Below, one piece after another: positions 1-9,300 of a stretch of 64,000 bases of DNA. The position numbers and the translations under genes are program-made. Below the pieces are notes generated by a model. The model saw nothing but the letters and a program-made list of their open reading frames with translations, searched no databases and had not been told where the DNA came from. The stretch is from NCBI RefSeq assembly GCF_036370855.1, contig NC_088110.1, positions 25,296,001-25,360,000 of the forward strand, read 5' to 3'. Each line of letters starts with the position of its first letter. Within the stretch, counting starts at the first letter, position 1. This DNA comes from Dromaius novaehollandiae. Its lineage: Eukaryota; Chordata; Aves; Casuariiformes; Dromaiidae.

Positions 1-201
1 TCACTACAGCCATGTGCCTTAGGGCTGTGGGTAGGAGCAGGGATCCTGCTACATTAGGGCTGTCCAGAAGATACCAAAGCATAACTACCAGAGTTTGTGG
101 CAATGCCGCAGCCCCCTGCTCTGAAAGCCCACACAGGAGTGATGAGACATTCCAGTCTCTGGAACACAGAAGGCAGTTCCAGACTCGCATGTCTCACTCA
201 C

Positions 202-312
202 CATCACCACGGAGTCAGGCTCATAGGGTATGTTGTAGTTCTTGGCAATCTCGATGAGGTATCTCTCCACCAGGATCTTGGGTGGTGCCTCCACACTCAG
301 CTTGTGCATCAG
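202..312 (-). CDS. IST1: IST1 coding exon 5 (last in window)
   Basis: It encodes residues 148-184, from LMHKLSVEAPPKILVERYL to PYEPDSVVM. The acceptor is tttccag and the donor gtgagt, ending on a codon boundary. Bases 1-201 are the start of the next intron and I see nothing else in them. Confidence 0.96.
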
Positions 313-2432
313 CTGGAAACGCAAAGGTGCGGGGACACTCAGCAGGCCCAGGGCAGCGCAGCACAGCGAGCTCTGTCCCAGCCAGGTACATCTGCTGCGG
401 GGAGCAGAGCGCTGCCCGGGGGAGGCCTTTCCTCCCAGCCAGTGCTGCCACAGGGGAGGCTGCTGGCACCCAGAGGACAGGGCTCCACACACTCTGCTCC
501 TCTCCACCCACGGGCAGCACAGCAGGGGCCCACTTACACCACCCTCACGTGCTCTAGGGCACACAGGCCCTCAGCAGGACAGCGAGCCCACCCCGCTCTG
601 CAGTGGGCTACAGGCATAGCCGCTGGCCACAGGATAGCGGGTAAGCCTGGGCTGCCAGCTCCAGCTGGCTGTTGCTGCTCCACCAGTTTGTTACCCTGTC
701 ATTGACTGTCCCGATCTGGTTTGTCCGGCACAGCTTCCCATATTCCTTGCTGTACTTAGCACACAGCTGGTCAGCAACCTGCAGCAGGAGAGAAACTCTG
801 GGAAACTGCACACCCTTGTTTTCCCCTGCCACACTCCCCGCATCTGCTGCAACGCTTGCAGCCTTCCCCCAGCAGTTCCCCCTTGTTTCTGCAACTGAGT
901 GCTCCAGCTGAGAAGCCATAGCCACCTCCGAGGCTCCAGGGCTCCTCACGGAAGTGGCACCCATGCTGGGGTCTCAGTCTACGGAGCCAGGAAAACGCAT
1001 CCTTTGCCTCAGCAGAGTCCTGGACGGCAGCTTCCACCGCGTTGTGGCAGTGCCACCTCCACCCCACCCTGCGCACGTAACACCCCTCAAACAGCCCCAC
1101 TCACAATCTTCAGCTCAGCCACTTCCGACTGGAGGCGTGGTGCAGCCCAGATCAGCGTGGACACCGCTTCCGCCAAGCCGGAGTCCAGCTCCCTAGGAAC
1201 AGAACAAGACAGTCCCATCTCCACACCAAGTACCTAGTCTTTGCAGCCCTCAAGCTGCTCAGCCTGAAAGTCTCCGTCCTCCAGGCTGGGCTCCAGAGTC
1301 TCCCCCGCCTGAGGGAAAAAGGTCTCCCGAGGCCTTGGGACACCGAGACAAACACAGGTGCCCTTCTGTATCCCAGGCCTGCCCCAGCACTACCCCTCCC
1401 CAGGCCCAGAGGGCCCGGCCCCTCTACCACAGCATACCCTCTAGGCCAGAGCTTACTTCATGGACTGAATCAAGCCAAAGCGGGCTAGCAGCAGATCGCA
1501 GTACAGCTCCAGGATCTCCATGGCCTCCACGAGGTAATCTTCTCGGATGATGTGCTCCACACGAATCCTGGCACGCTCATCTTTCCCAGCTGCCAGATAA
1601 TCTGCAATCTCCTTCCTCGCCTTCTGGGCCAACTCAGCTACAGCACATATCCCCAAGGCTAGTCACTGTGCTGGCAGGGGCTGCTGCCTCCATCCCTGCC
1701 CACAGTCCCTGGACACACAAATCCATTGCCAGCTTCTCTCTCTCTCCTTCGCCGAGTCTCTGTGGTGCGAGACACGTGGCCAAGGCTTTGTGGAGCCCTT
1801 GTGTCTCGGTCCTAGCACACTAACTCACGAGAGAAAGGAGAGCAGGCTTTTAGCGGCCAGGAATGCTCCTGCACCTTCAGCTCTACCGCAGAGTCAAACA
1901 GAACCACAGGGAACCCTCTTATCTGTGTCTGACCAGGGCAGGACAGCACAGGCTGCGAGGGCCTTCCTCAGCACACAGCAAGCTCCTCTCTACGCTGTGG
2001 TACAGAAGGGCTGGGGACCTGCGGGACAAGGACCTGTAAGGACCCCGTGGGCAAACCAGGACATCCCTGCACACAGAGCGCCCAGCTGCCACCCCACACA
2101 CCTTGTCAGCTGCACTCCAACAGCTCTTGGGAGGGTGGAGGGAGGCCCCCCACAGCCAGGCTGCTCCACCAGGCACCACGCACCAGGGAAGACTGCAAGG
2201 CCTGGGTCCAGGGACACGAAAGGAAGAGCAAAAGGCTGCTCCACACTTCTTTCATGAAACTTCTTCAACCCCAGAAAAATCTCCTCTACAGTCTCTTGAG
2301 CCCCAAAACTGGCCTGACTCGCACCTACCCCCAGAAATACTCACTCTTCTTTTTCTCCAGCAGCTTGAGCCGATTGATAACAAGGCGCAGGTTGACTCGC
2401 AAGCGCTCAGCCTTGAACCCGGAGCCCAACAT
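202..2432 (-). CDS. IST1: IST1, ESCRT-III-associated factor, 5' part (5 coding exons, residues 1-184)
   Basis: IST1 binds CHMP1 and VPS4 and regulates ESCRT-III disassembly in endosomal sorting, cytokinetic abscission and tubule scission. The five spliced coding exons (2345-2432, 1457-1637, 1105-1192, 695-778, 202-312, read right to left) join in frame with GT-AG junctions to 552 nt. They start MLGSGFKAERLRVNLRLVIN and end YEPDSVVM. This covers the N-terminal helical, ESCRT-III-like IST1 domain, which is nearly identical to the human protein as I recall it. The C-terminal proline-rich linker and MIT-interacting motifs must be encoded left of base 1. The start is set by the conserved MLGSGFK at 2432, preceded by a spliced 5' UTR. 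The gene is divergent from ZNF821 and shares its CpG island. The family assignment is secure; the protein is incomplete only because of the window edge. Confidence 0.97.
695..778 (-). CDS. IST1: IST1 coding exon 4
   Basis: It encodes residues 120-147, from VADQLCAKYSKEYGKLC to TVNDR. The acceptor is gctgcag and the donor gtaaca. The reading frame stays open past the donor for a short stretch of intron, but the match to the family stops at the donor. Confidence 0.95.
1105..1192 (-). CDS. IST1: IST1 coding exon 3
   Basis: It encodes residues 90-119 (KELDSGLAEAVSTLIWAAPR through to VAELKI). The acceptor is cctag and the donor gtgagt. The only clear change from the human protein as remembered is Ala for Ser in LAEAV. 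Confidence 0.96.
1457..1637 (-). CDS. IST1: IST1 coding exon 2
   Basis: It encodes residues 30-89 (TELAQKARKEIADYLAAG through to FGLIQSM) plus two bases of Lys90. The acceptor is ctgtag and the donor gtaagc. It contains the conserved segment around RIRVEHIIREDYLVEAMEIL. Confidence 0.96.
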
Positions 2433-2444
2433 GATAAAAACTTT
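2345..2444 (-). CDS. IST1: IST1 first coding exon
   Basis: The acceptor AG is at 2445-2446 on the minus strand, followed by 12 nt of 5' UTR and the ATG at 2432-2430. It encodes residues 1-29 plus the first base of Thr30. The donor gtgagt reads 2344 to 2339. Confidence 0.95.
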
Positions 2445-4400
2445 CTGTGAGAGAAGAGCAGAAGGTCATTAGCACCAAGAACTGCTAATGGTACCAAAAG
2501 GATAGCAGTCACTGTTCTACTCAGAAACAACTAATTCTTCAGACGTACAGCCACAGGTCTGTTATTCCTGAGTCTGCTTCCGTACGAACAACTGGACTCA
2601 CAGCACCCATCATGCATTTTCCCTCCTTACAACTCACCAGGGCCAATAGGGAATACATACTTCCTGGGTATTTCTGTTCTGACAGACTGAATCTCAACCA
2701 CAGAAACAGCAGCATTTTCTACCAAAGTGGGAAAATGCCTTCAGTCCTCCAGTTACTCCAGAAAAAGATTCAAGATGATCAAAATCTGGGACTATTCCAT
2801 AAATAGAAGCAGGGTTAGAAAACATACCCTAAAACAATAACTTAAAGATCTAGGTCTACTTAGTCCAGACAAGTGACACTAGCCACTGATTTGAATACAA
2901 GAGGACATAAGGTTTTAAGAACATTAAAAAAACCATCCATCAGCAGTAGTCTAGAAAAACGTGGTTGTGCCTCAGCTCAAGAAGCTGAGCTAGGTGGTAT
3001 CTTGAGGTTCCACCCAGCCCTCGATTTCCATGAAACCCAAGTGGAAAAAACCCTCAGACTTCACAAACAGCCAGTAGCAGTAAGAAATATTCTGCAATAA
3101 GAATAAACAGTGTTGTTGTTAGAAGACATGCTCTCACTTCCCTCACCTTTCAAAGTAAGGAAATACACCAGTGCCTCAAGATGCCACCTGCTACAACTAT
3201 CACAGTCAAATCCTCTTTCTCTGTTAGTTCAGCTAACAAAACCACATTAGACTTTCTCTTTTTTAAAAAAGCATGCAAGTGAACTCCAAGAAGCAAAACA
3301 ATAACCTCTGTGCTAATAATGTGCAAGCGCTAAAACAGCCATATCATTAACGCAAGGACTGTGAACCAAGCTAACACTCCCTGCCAGCAGCAGGAAGTTC
3401 CCGGTTCATATTCCCCACGCTCCTGCTGCTTACGACACACTTGCTCTGGCACTCGCCCAGCCTCTCGTGAGCCGGTACAACCCCCCAGTCCGACAGAAAA
3501 CTCCCTCAGAAGACTCTTCAGTAAGGCACCAAACTGACAGAGGAGTCTGCTGAGCTTTGTGACAGCCTTCCTTACGGGCTATCACATGGGGAGGCCTTGA
3601 CTTGTATCTGGGGGAGATACTAGATCAGAGTTTTGGCTAGTCATAGTATTTTGCACATAACATGTGATTTATGTATGATTCGTTTTGATCTGGGGCGCAG
3701 CTGGTCTATTTAGCTGATCTACTCACACATCAAAGCACTTAATATTTCGAAGATGCACAGAACCAATAACGCTCAAAAAACATTGCTACAGAAATATATG
3801 TGCACAATGTAAGTCTGTCTGACGCCATACAAAGTTAATTAACTCTTGCCATTCTGTAAACGCAACATATTCCTACAGCATTAAAGTAACTTTATACCAT
3901 CGCAAGAAACGGCCTCAGCACGAGCTGTAACATCCTATAAAGAAGAACTCTATTAAAAACTACTCTCATTAACAACCACCTGTCTCGACAGATCCCTCCA
4001 AAACAGCCTCCGGCAACTCGCTCCCCAGCTCCTCTTCCGCAAGGCCCTGCCGTCACCCCGAACGGCCCCACCGCCCCCTCCCCGCCCTGCGGCTCGCGGC
4101 CCGGGCTGCTCTCCCACAGCGCCGCGAGAGGGCCCGCCCGGCCCCCGGCCCAGCCCCCGGCCCGGCCCCCGGCCCTCTCCCGCCGGTGCGCGGCACCGAC
4201 CTGCTGCGAGGGCGGCAGGACCCTCCCTGCTCGCCAGCCGCCCCCGCCGCAGCGAGGCCGCGCCGACGGCTCGACCCACAGCGCGGGCAGGGCCCGGCCC
4301 GGCCCGGCCCCGCCGCCGCCGCCGCCCAGGACAAGGCATCGCTGCGCCGCCAGCCCCGCCGCCGCCGCCCCCACCTCGGCCGCCCGCCGCCGCGCTCACC
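2445..4400 (-). other. IST1 intron 1 (5' UTR intron)
   Basis: The region from 2445 to about 3980 is ordinary AT-balanced sequence with no credible ORF, RNA gene or repeat that I can name. From about 3980 it passes into the GC-rich promoter island. Confidence 0.55.
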
Positions 4401-4460
4401 GCCCGTCCCGACGAGCAGGCTCCAGGCACCCAAAATGGCGGCCCCGGCTGCACCACCTCC
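4401..4460 (-). other. IST1: IST1 non-coding exon 1 (5' UTR), 5' end approximate
   Basis: On the minus strand a donor gtgagc (4400 to 4395) follows a GC-rich stretch carrying a GCCGCCATTTT element, inside the CpG island and upstream of the spliced 5' UTR of the first coding exon. Splicing to the acceptor at 2445-2446 would remove a 1956-nt intron. The donor is visible; the transcription start is inferred and could be tens of bases further right. Confidence 0.6.
4432..4442 (-). promoter_or_regulatory. YY1-type site in IST1 exon 1
   Basis: The plus strand reads AAAATGGCGGC, so the IST1 sense strand reads GCCGCCATTTT. This fits the YY1 consensus (AANATGGCGGC). It lies about 31 nt before the exon 1 donor, the usual place for YY1 just downstream of a TATA-less start. 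Confidence 0.6.
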
Positions 4461-4541
4461 CCGCGCAGGGATCCACGGCGCCGGCACTGCCCGCCCCCGG
4501 CTCCGCGCCCGTGCCCCCGGCCCGGCCCAGGCGATACGGGA

Positions 4542-4598
4542 GGCGCGGCGCGGCGTGGCGCGGCGCGGCGTGGCGTGGCGTGGCGTGGCGTGGCGTGG
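4542..4598 (+). repeat. Pentanucleotide (GGCGT/GGCGC)n microsatellite
   Basis: There are about eleven tandem copies of a 5-bp unit. The left copies read GGCGC and the right copies GGCGT, in the promoter island between IST1 and ZNF821. Confidence 0.85.
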
Positions 4599-4716
4599 CT
4601 GCCGCGCCGGCTCAGCTGCGTTCCAGGCAGGGAGCCGCGGCGGCGGCTCCAGCGAGGCGGCGGCGGCCCCCAGGGACTACTTTACCTGGCGGAGGGAGCC
4701 ACGTCACGGAGCACCG

Positions 4717-4812
4717 CCCCGCCCCCGTGCGCCCCGCCCCTCGCCGCGCCCCGCCCCCCGTGGTGCCCCGCCCCTCGCCGCGCCCCGCCCCCCGTGCGCC
4801 CCGCCCCCCGCG
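4717..4812. repeat. GC-box-rich tandem repeat, unit about 33 bp
   Basis: A unit built from CCCCGCCCCTCGCCGCG and CCCCGCCCCCCGTG occurs about 2.5 times. It gives at least six SP1-type GC boxes in under 100 bp between the two divergent start regions. Confidence 0.7.
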
Positions 4813-5348
4813 GTGCCGGCCCGCCGGGGAGGTTCCGCGCACGGCGCGTTCCGCCGGGCCCTGCCCGCTCGCCGGTGGCTCCGGCCCGCGGCGGCTCCGC
4901 CAGGAAGGCCCGGCCCGGCCCGGCCCGGCCCCGCGAGGGCGGCCCCGGGGGACTGCGGCAGCCCCGGGCCCCGGCTCGTTTTCGGTCGGGCTCGTGCGCC
5001 GGTGGCTGAGGTTTCCGTCAACATTAAAATCGCGAATAACGAACGCGGAGGCGGCGGCTCGCCGGCGTTAAGACCGCCCCGCGGGGCGGGGGGCGCCGAG
5101 GCGCCCGGCAGCGGCGAGGGGGCGGGCCGGGGCGGAGCAGCGAGGGCCGCGGGATGCCGCCAGCGGGTCAGTGCGCGGCGCCGGGGGGACGCGGGGCTCC
5201 GCGGCGGCGGCGGCGCTTGGCAGCGGGTCGCCGCACCGGCACCGCGGGACGGGGCAGCGGGCGCGGGCCTGGCGACGGGCCGGGCCGGGCGGGGCCTCCC
5301 GGGGACGCCGGGGCCGGGCCGCGCGGGGGAACGTGCCGTACCGCGGCG

Positions 5349-5426
5349 GGCCGAGCCGAGCCGAGCTGTGCTGAGCTGCGCGGGGCCGCGCCGCGCCGTG
5401 CTGAGCCGAGCCGAGCCGGGCCGATC
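5349..5426 (+). repeat. Degenerate (GAGCC)n pentanucleotide repeat
   Basis: Runs of GAGCC/GAGCT and GAGCCGAGCC flank a diverged middle, just upstream of ZNF821 exon 1. It is low-complexity promoter sequence. Confidence 0.6.
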
Positions 5427-5429
5427 CCC

Positions 5430-5530
5430 GCCGTGCCCGCGCTGCGCGCGCTGGCGGCGCCGCCATCTTCCCCGTCTGTCTGTCCGCCGCCCTTTGTCTG
5501 TCTGCGGCTCCCGGCGCGCGGCGCAACCGG
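5430..5530 (+). other. ZNF821: ZNF821 non-coding exon 1 (5' UTR), 5' end approximate
   Basis: A strong donor gtaagg at 5531 follows a GC-rich leader that contains GCCGCCATCTT at 5459-5469. Splicing to the acceptor at 6270-6271 fits a short 5' UTR intron of 741 nt. The donor is seen; the exon start is inferred. Confidence 0.6.
5459..5469 (+). promoter_or_regulatory. YY1-type site in ZNF821 exon 1
   Basis: The sequence is GCCGCCATCTT, the exact reverse complement of the YY1 consensus AAGATGGCGGC. It is oriented along the ZNF821 transcript, 61 nt before the exon 1 donor. Confidence 0.65.
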
Positions 5531-6271
5531 GTAAGGCGGGACGGGCCGCAGCCACCGCGCCGCGCCGGGGCCGCTGCGGGGCGGGATGGAGCCCAGGCCC
5601 CGGCCGAGGGGCCGCCCGCGCCGCGCGGGGATGTCGGTCCGTCCGCCCGTCCGTCGGGCTGCGTCGCTCGTCCGTCCGCCGCGGCCGGGCTCCTGCGGCC
5701 GCCGGGGAGCGGGATCCGCTCGGCCCGGGGTGCCCGGCGGGGAGGCCTGTCCGTCTGTCCGCCCGCCCCGGGGAAGGTCGGGGGTTCAGCCCCTGCCTTC
5801 GCCCCGTCTGAGGAGCTGCCGCGATCGCTCCCGCCCCCCGTGCGAGGGCTGGGGGTGCCCGTGTCCCCGTGGGGCGGCGTGTCCTCGCGTCCTGCCTGCG
5901 GAAGGGACCCCGCTGCCCCCGGCGTGTCTGCCCTGGGCCGCCGTGGGTCTGGCCTGTGCCTCCCTGGGCACAGCCGGCCATGGCCCGCGCGGCCTGGCGC
6001 CCTGCCGCAGCGTGACAGCGCGGCGGGGGCTCCCTGGGGCTCCCTGGGGCCCCGCGCGGCGGAGGGAGAAGGGGCTCGGCCGCGGGGAGCGTTGCCGCGA
6101 CGCGGGACAGGGCTGCGGGGTCTCGGCCGCTTCGGCGGCAGGTCCGGCCGTGCGGCACCTGCGGGTGTGCGGGTGCCCGGGCCTGGCACGGCCGGCAGCG
6201 CGGCGAGGCCGGCAGGCAGGAGCGGCCCGTGAGGTGCCTGCGACCGGCCCTTCTCCTCTCTCCCTTCTCAG

Positions 6272-6362
6272 GCGAGGCCTCTGCTGCCCGGGGGAACGCG
6301 CCGTGCTCCAGGCCCGGGAAACATGTCCCGTCGGAAACAGACCACTCCCAACAAAGTTCACT
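6272..6362 (+). CDS. ZNF821: ZNF821 exon 2 (first coding exon)
   Basis: The acceptor tccttctcag-type tract ends at 6271. After 51 nt of 5' UTR the ATG at 6323 begins MSRRKQTTPNKVH, with one base carried over. The donor gtgagt is at 6363. Confidence 0.95.
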
Positions 6363-9300
6363 GTGAGTATTGGGCTGCGCAGCACGTGGGTCCCCGCCCT
6401 GGCTGGTGGCTTGGGGCGCGCGGGGAGCAGCGGAGGCTGCGGCCGGCGGGGCAGGGGTCACTGTGTTCTGCGCTGGGGACGGCAGGAAGAGTCCCCGAGC
6501 TCTGCGGAGCGGGGAGCCGGCCGGGCCTGGCATGGCAGGGCTGGGTGCGCTTGGACAAGCAGCTGGCGCTGTGAGGGCAGGCGCGTGTGCGGGAGCTGCA
6601 GCCGGGCTTTGCGTTCACACCGTCACGAGTGCAAGTTAGTGTACTAAGAAATGTGACTTCGGGTAGCCAAGGAAATTGTGGGCGAGGTGGTCTGAGTGTG
6701 TGGCTGGAAGCCAGAAAGCCTGGGTCCTCATCTTTGCCCTACCCCAGGCTCAGCCGGCCGACCTTGGACACATCACTTCAGCTCGCTGCACCTCGGTTTG
6801 CTGCGAGGTGACGTACACTGAGCCGTTTGCCCTTTCCTTGCAGGGAATGGGCAGTGGCCGAGTCAGTCAGTGGGCAGGTAAATGCTGTCCGTTAGATCAC
6901 TCTTGGTCTCAGCTGAGAGGACAGCTCTCGGTTTCTCCAGCAACGTCAAGACCCTGGCATTTGTCCCGTAGCGGAACAGCTGAAGATGCTGTTCATCAGC
7001 ACTTTCTGTGGGCAGGCTACAGCGCGACGTTAGCGGAGCTGGGAGACAGACAGACGTGTGGATGTTGGGCTGCAGAGTGGGAACCGCACATCTGCAGCTT
7101 TTGTTTGACTGGCTGTAGCAGAGGAGAACTGGGAGGGGGCCCTGGAGATACGGTCTTGCATAAACCTGGCCTTGTGGCTGGAGACATGTCTGGACTCAAG
7201 GCTGGAAAGAGGACAACAAGTTCCTACTTGGGGGAAATGTGAAAACAAGGCTGATGAGATGAGAGGGCACAGGTATTGCTAGAGTGTCGTAGCCGTTGTG
7301 AGTACGGGACAGGGAGCGGAGTGCTGCAGCCCTAACAGTGCCTCACTTTGCTGATGCTGCTGCCTTGCATGTGTCTGTGTTTCTCTGTGCTGTCTGTATG
7401 TATGGATATGGCAACAGAAGTCTGTGCATGCTGTTCTCTGCACACTCAGCAAGCATAGTGTGGAAAATTACTTCCGTCTGGGATTCTGTACGGGGGAGAA
7501 TTACCTCTGTCTGGGATTCGAAAGCCCCCTAGGCTGCTAGAGCTATGCATGGGAGGGCTGACAAAGCTTTCCTTGGTGGCGGGTGTAAGAGTGTTGAGGG
7601 CTGACTTTCGGCGGCTGCACTGTGATTGTGCTCTCCAGTTCCTGCTTCTCTGTGCTGGGTTCAACACTGGGCACAGTATAGCTCTGATTTGCCTGCTAGT
7701 ACATTAATGACTTTGGAATTGTCTTAGGGAAATTTGATACGTCCTGTGTTTTCTCCTACCATGCCAGTTCTACACATACTTGCTTCCAAGAGTGCGCAGA
7801 TGCTACTTGCTGCTGTTAGATTAGACTCACATACAGCACGCTCTTGTGCTTCCTCCCTTGGTGTAGAGTCTGGACGTATGGAGACCAAGGGATACAACAG
7901 CTGTAATGGTGCAGCTGGATTTTCCATGGTGTTCAGGTGGGCTCTCTGTTTGCTCTTCTGCACTCCACTGCGTTGGGGTTATGTTCCTCAGCAGCTAGTA
8001 CTGTTATATACAGAACTGTGCCTACTGTGGAGTTCAGTTGCGCGCTGTTTTCACAGTGAACATTACCTTTAATATCTGCAACAGAAGTGATTGCATCACC
8101 CGTTTTGGTCTCAGGGGAGACTGACAAACATGCTACCAGCAGGCACGAGGCTGAGGTACGGTATCTGATATGCCTTAGAGAGAGGAGGTCTGGGACCAGT
8201 TCACCTCCTTTGCATGCAACACATTAGCTCTCAGAGCAGCTGTTTGGTAGGAGTCGCCAGGAGCAGCAAGCAGAACCACGGGAAGATAAAGGGACTGAAA
8301 GATACAAGGCAAATGACAGTGATGATGTCTCCACCTTGCGATGGAAAACTTGTCTGTCTTATGATGAACACCACCAAGTCGTTGGGACTTCTCTGTCTAG
8401 CTAGCCTGCTGTGTATCGGCAGGGCCCAGAAATGCCATGCAGTGCGCTGGTGAATGATGAGGATAATCGGAGAGAGCATCAGCTCCGAGAACTGGGTGAG
8501 CCAGCAGAATGAGGAGTCAGGTTGAGAGATAGCAGGCACCTTACTGAGACTTCTTCACAGGGACTGAAATGGTTTGGAAGGAGAGAAATAGAAGGGACAG
8601 CAGGTATGCAGCTTTTTATGCCGTAGTCTGCAACTGGGGTCTGATTTGGCAGGCTTTGGGGCTGAGGAACTGCTTTTTGGAATTGCATAAATACTGCTGT
8701 GAATGACTAATTGGACAAATTCATGGGAGGATTGTGCCTACTTCTTTGCTTGACCGCTCCACGTTATCTTTCTTCTCAGATTCACTTGGGCAGGCAGCCG
8801 CTGCAGAGCTCTCCCTGGCTTGCTCAGTGCCACCCCTTGTTATTTTCCCGACTGGGCATGCCCCTCGTTTCACCTTGCTCTCACAACGACATGGTTTGCT
8901 GTCCCCAATTAGCGCAGAAGCACTTTGTTTGGCATGCAGAGTGACTGGCTGGGAAGCTGTATGGTTACAGGTCAAATGGTTTGAAATGGAAGGTGAAGTG
9001 GGAGGAAATTTAAAATCATACAGAAACAACCACAAAAGTTACTGTTATTGCAAAAGTCTCATTTTGCACAATGGCCAGGGCTTCTACCCTTCTGACTGTA
9101 GTCGTTTCCCCTTTAGCAGGGCTGCAGCACATAACTGGCTCTTAATTTCATTTTGCTTTGCCACATGGTGTTTGAAAAACACTTTCACCCAAAGACATGA
9201 TAACAAATAATACTGGAATACTGGAATATACTTATTGCATTACCCATTCCTTACTGAATTGGAAAATACAATGCAGTTCTCTTGTTCATATGGAGATATC

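Larger units (their letters stand above)
4010..6560. promoter_or_regulatory. CpG island: divergent IST1/ZNF821 promoter region
   Basis: This is a continuous block of very high G+C and CpG density with many GC boxes (CCCCGCCCC, densest at 4715-4812). The first exons of IST1 (minus) and ZNF821 (plus) lie about 1 kb apart within it. YY1-type sites sit at 4432-4442 and 5459-5469. The long ORFs here on both strands come from stop-poor base composition and are not genes. The island edges are judged by eye. Confidence 0.85.

Noticed and set aside
4186-6533. Very long overlapping ORFs on both strands (541 codons plus, 609 codons minus)
   Set aside because: They lie in the CpG island where stop codons are rare. 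They read as Arg/Pro/Ala/Gly low-complexity sequence and overlap the promoters and first exons of IST1 and ZNF821.
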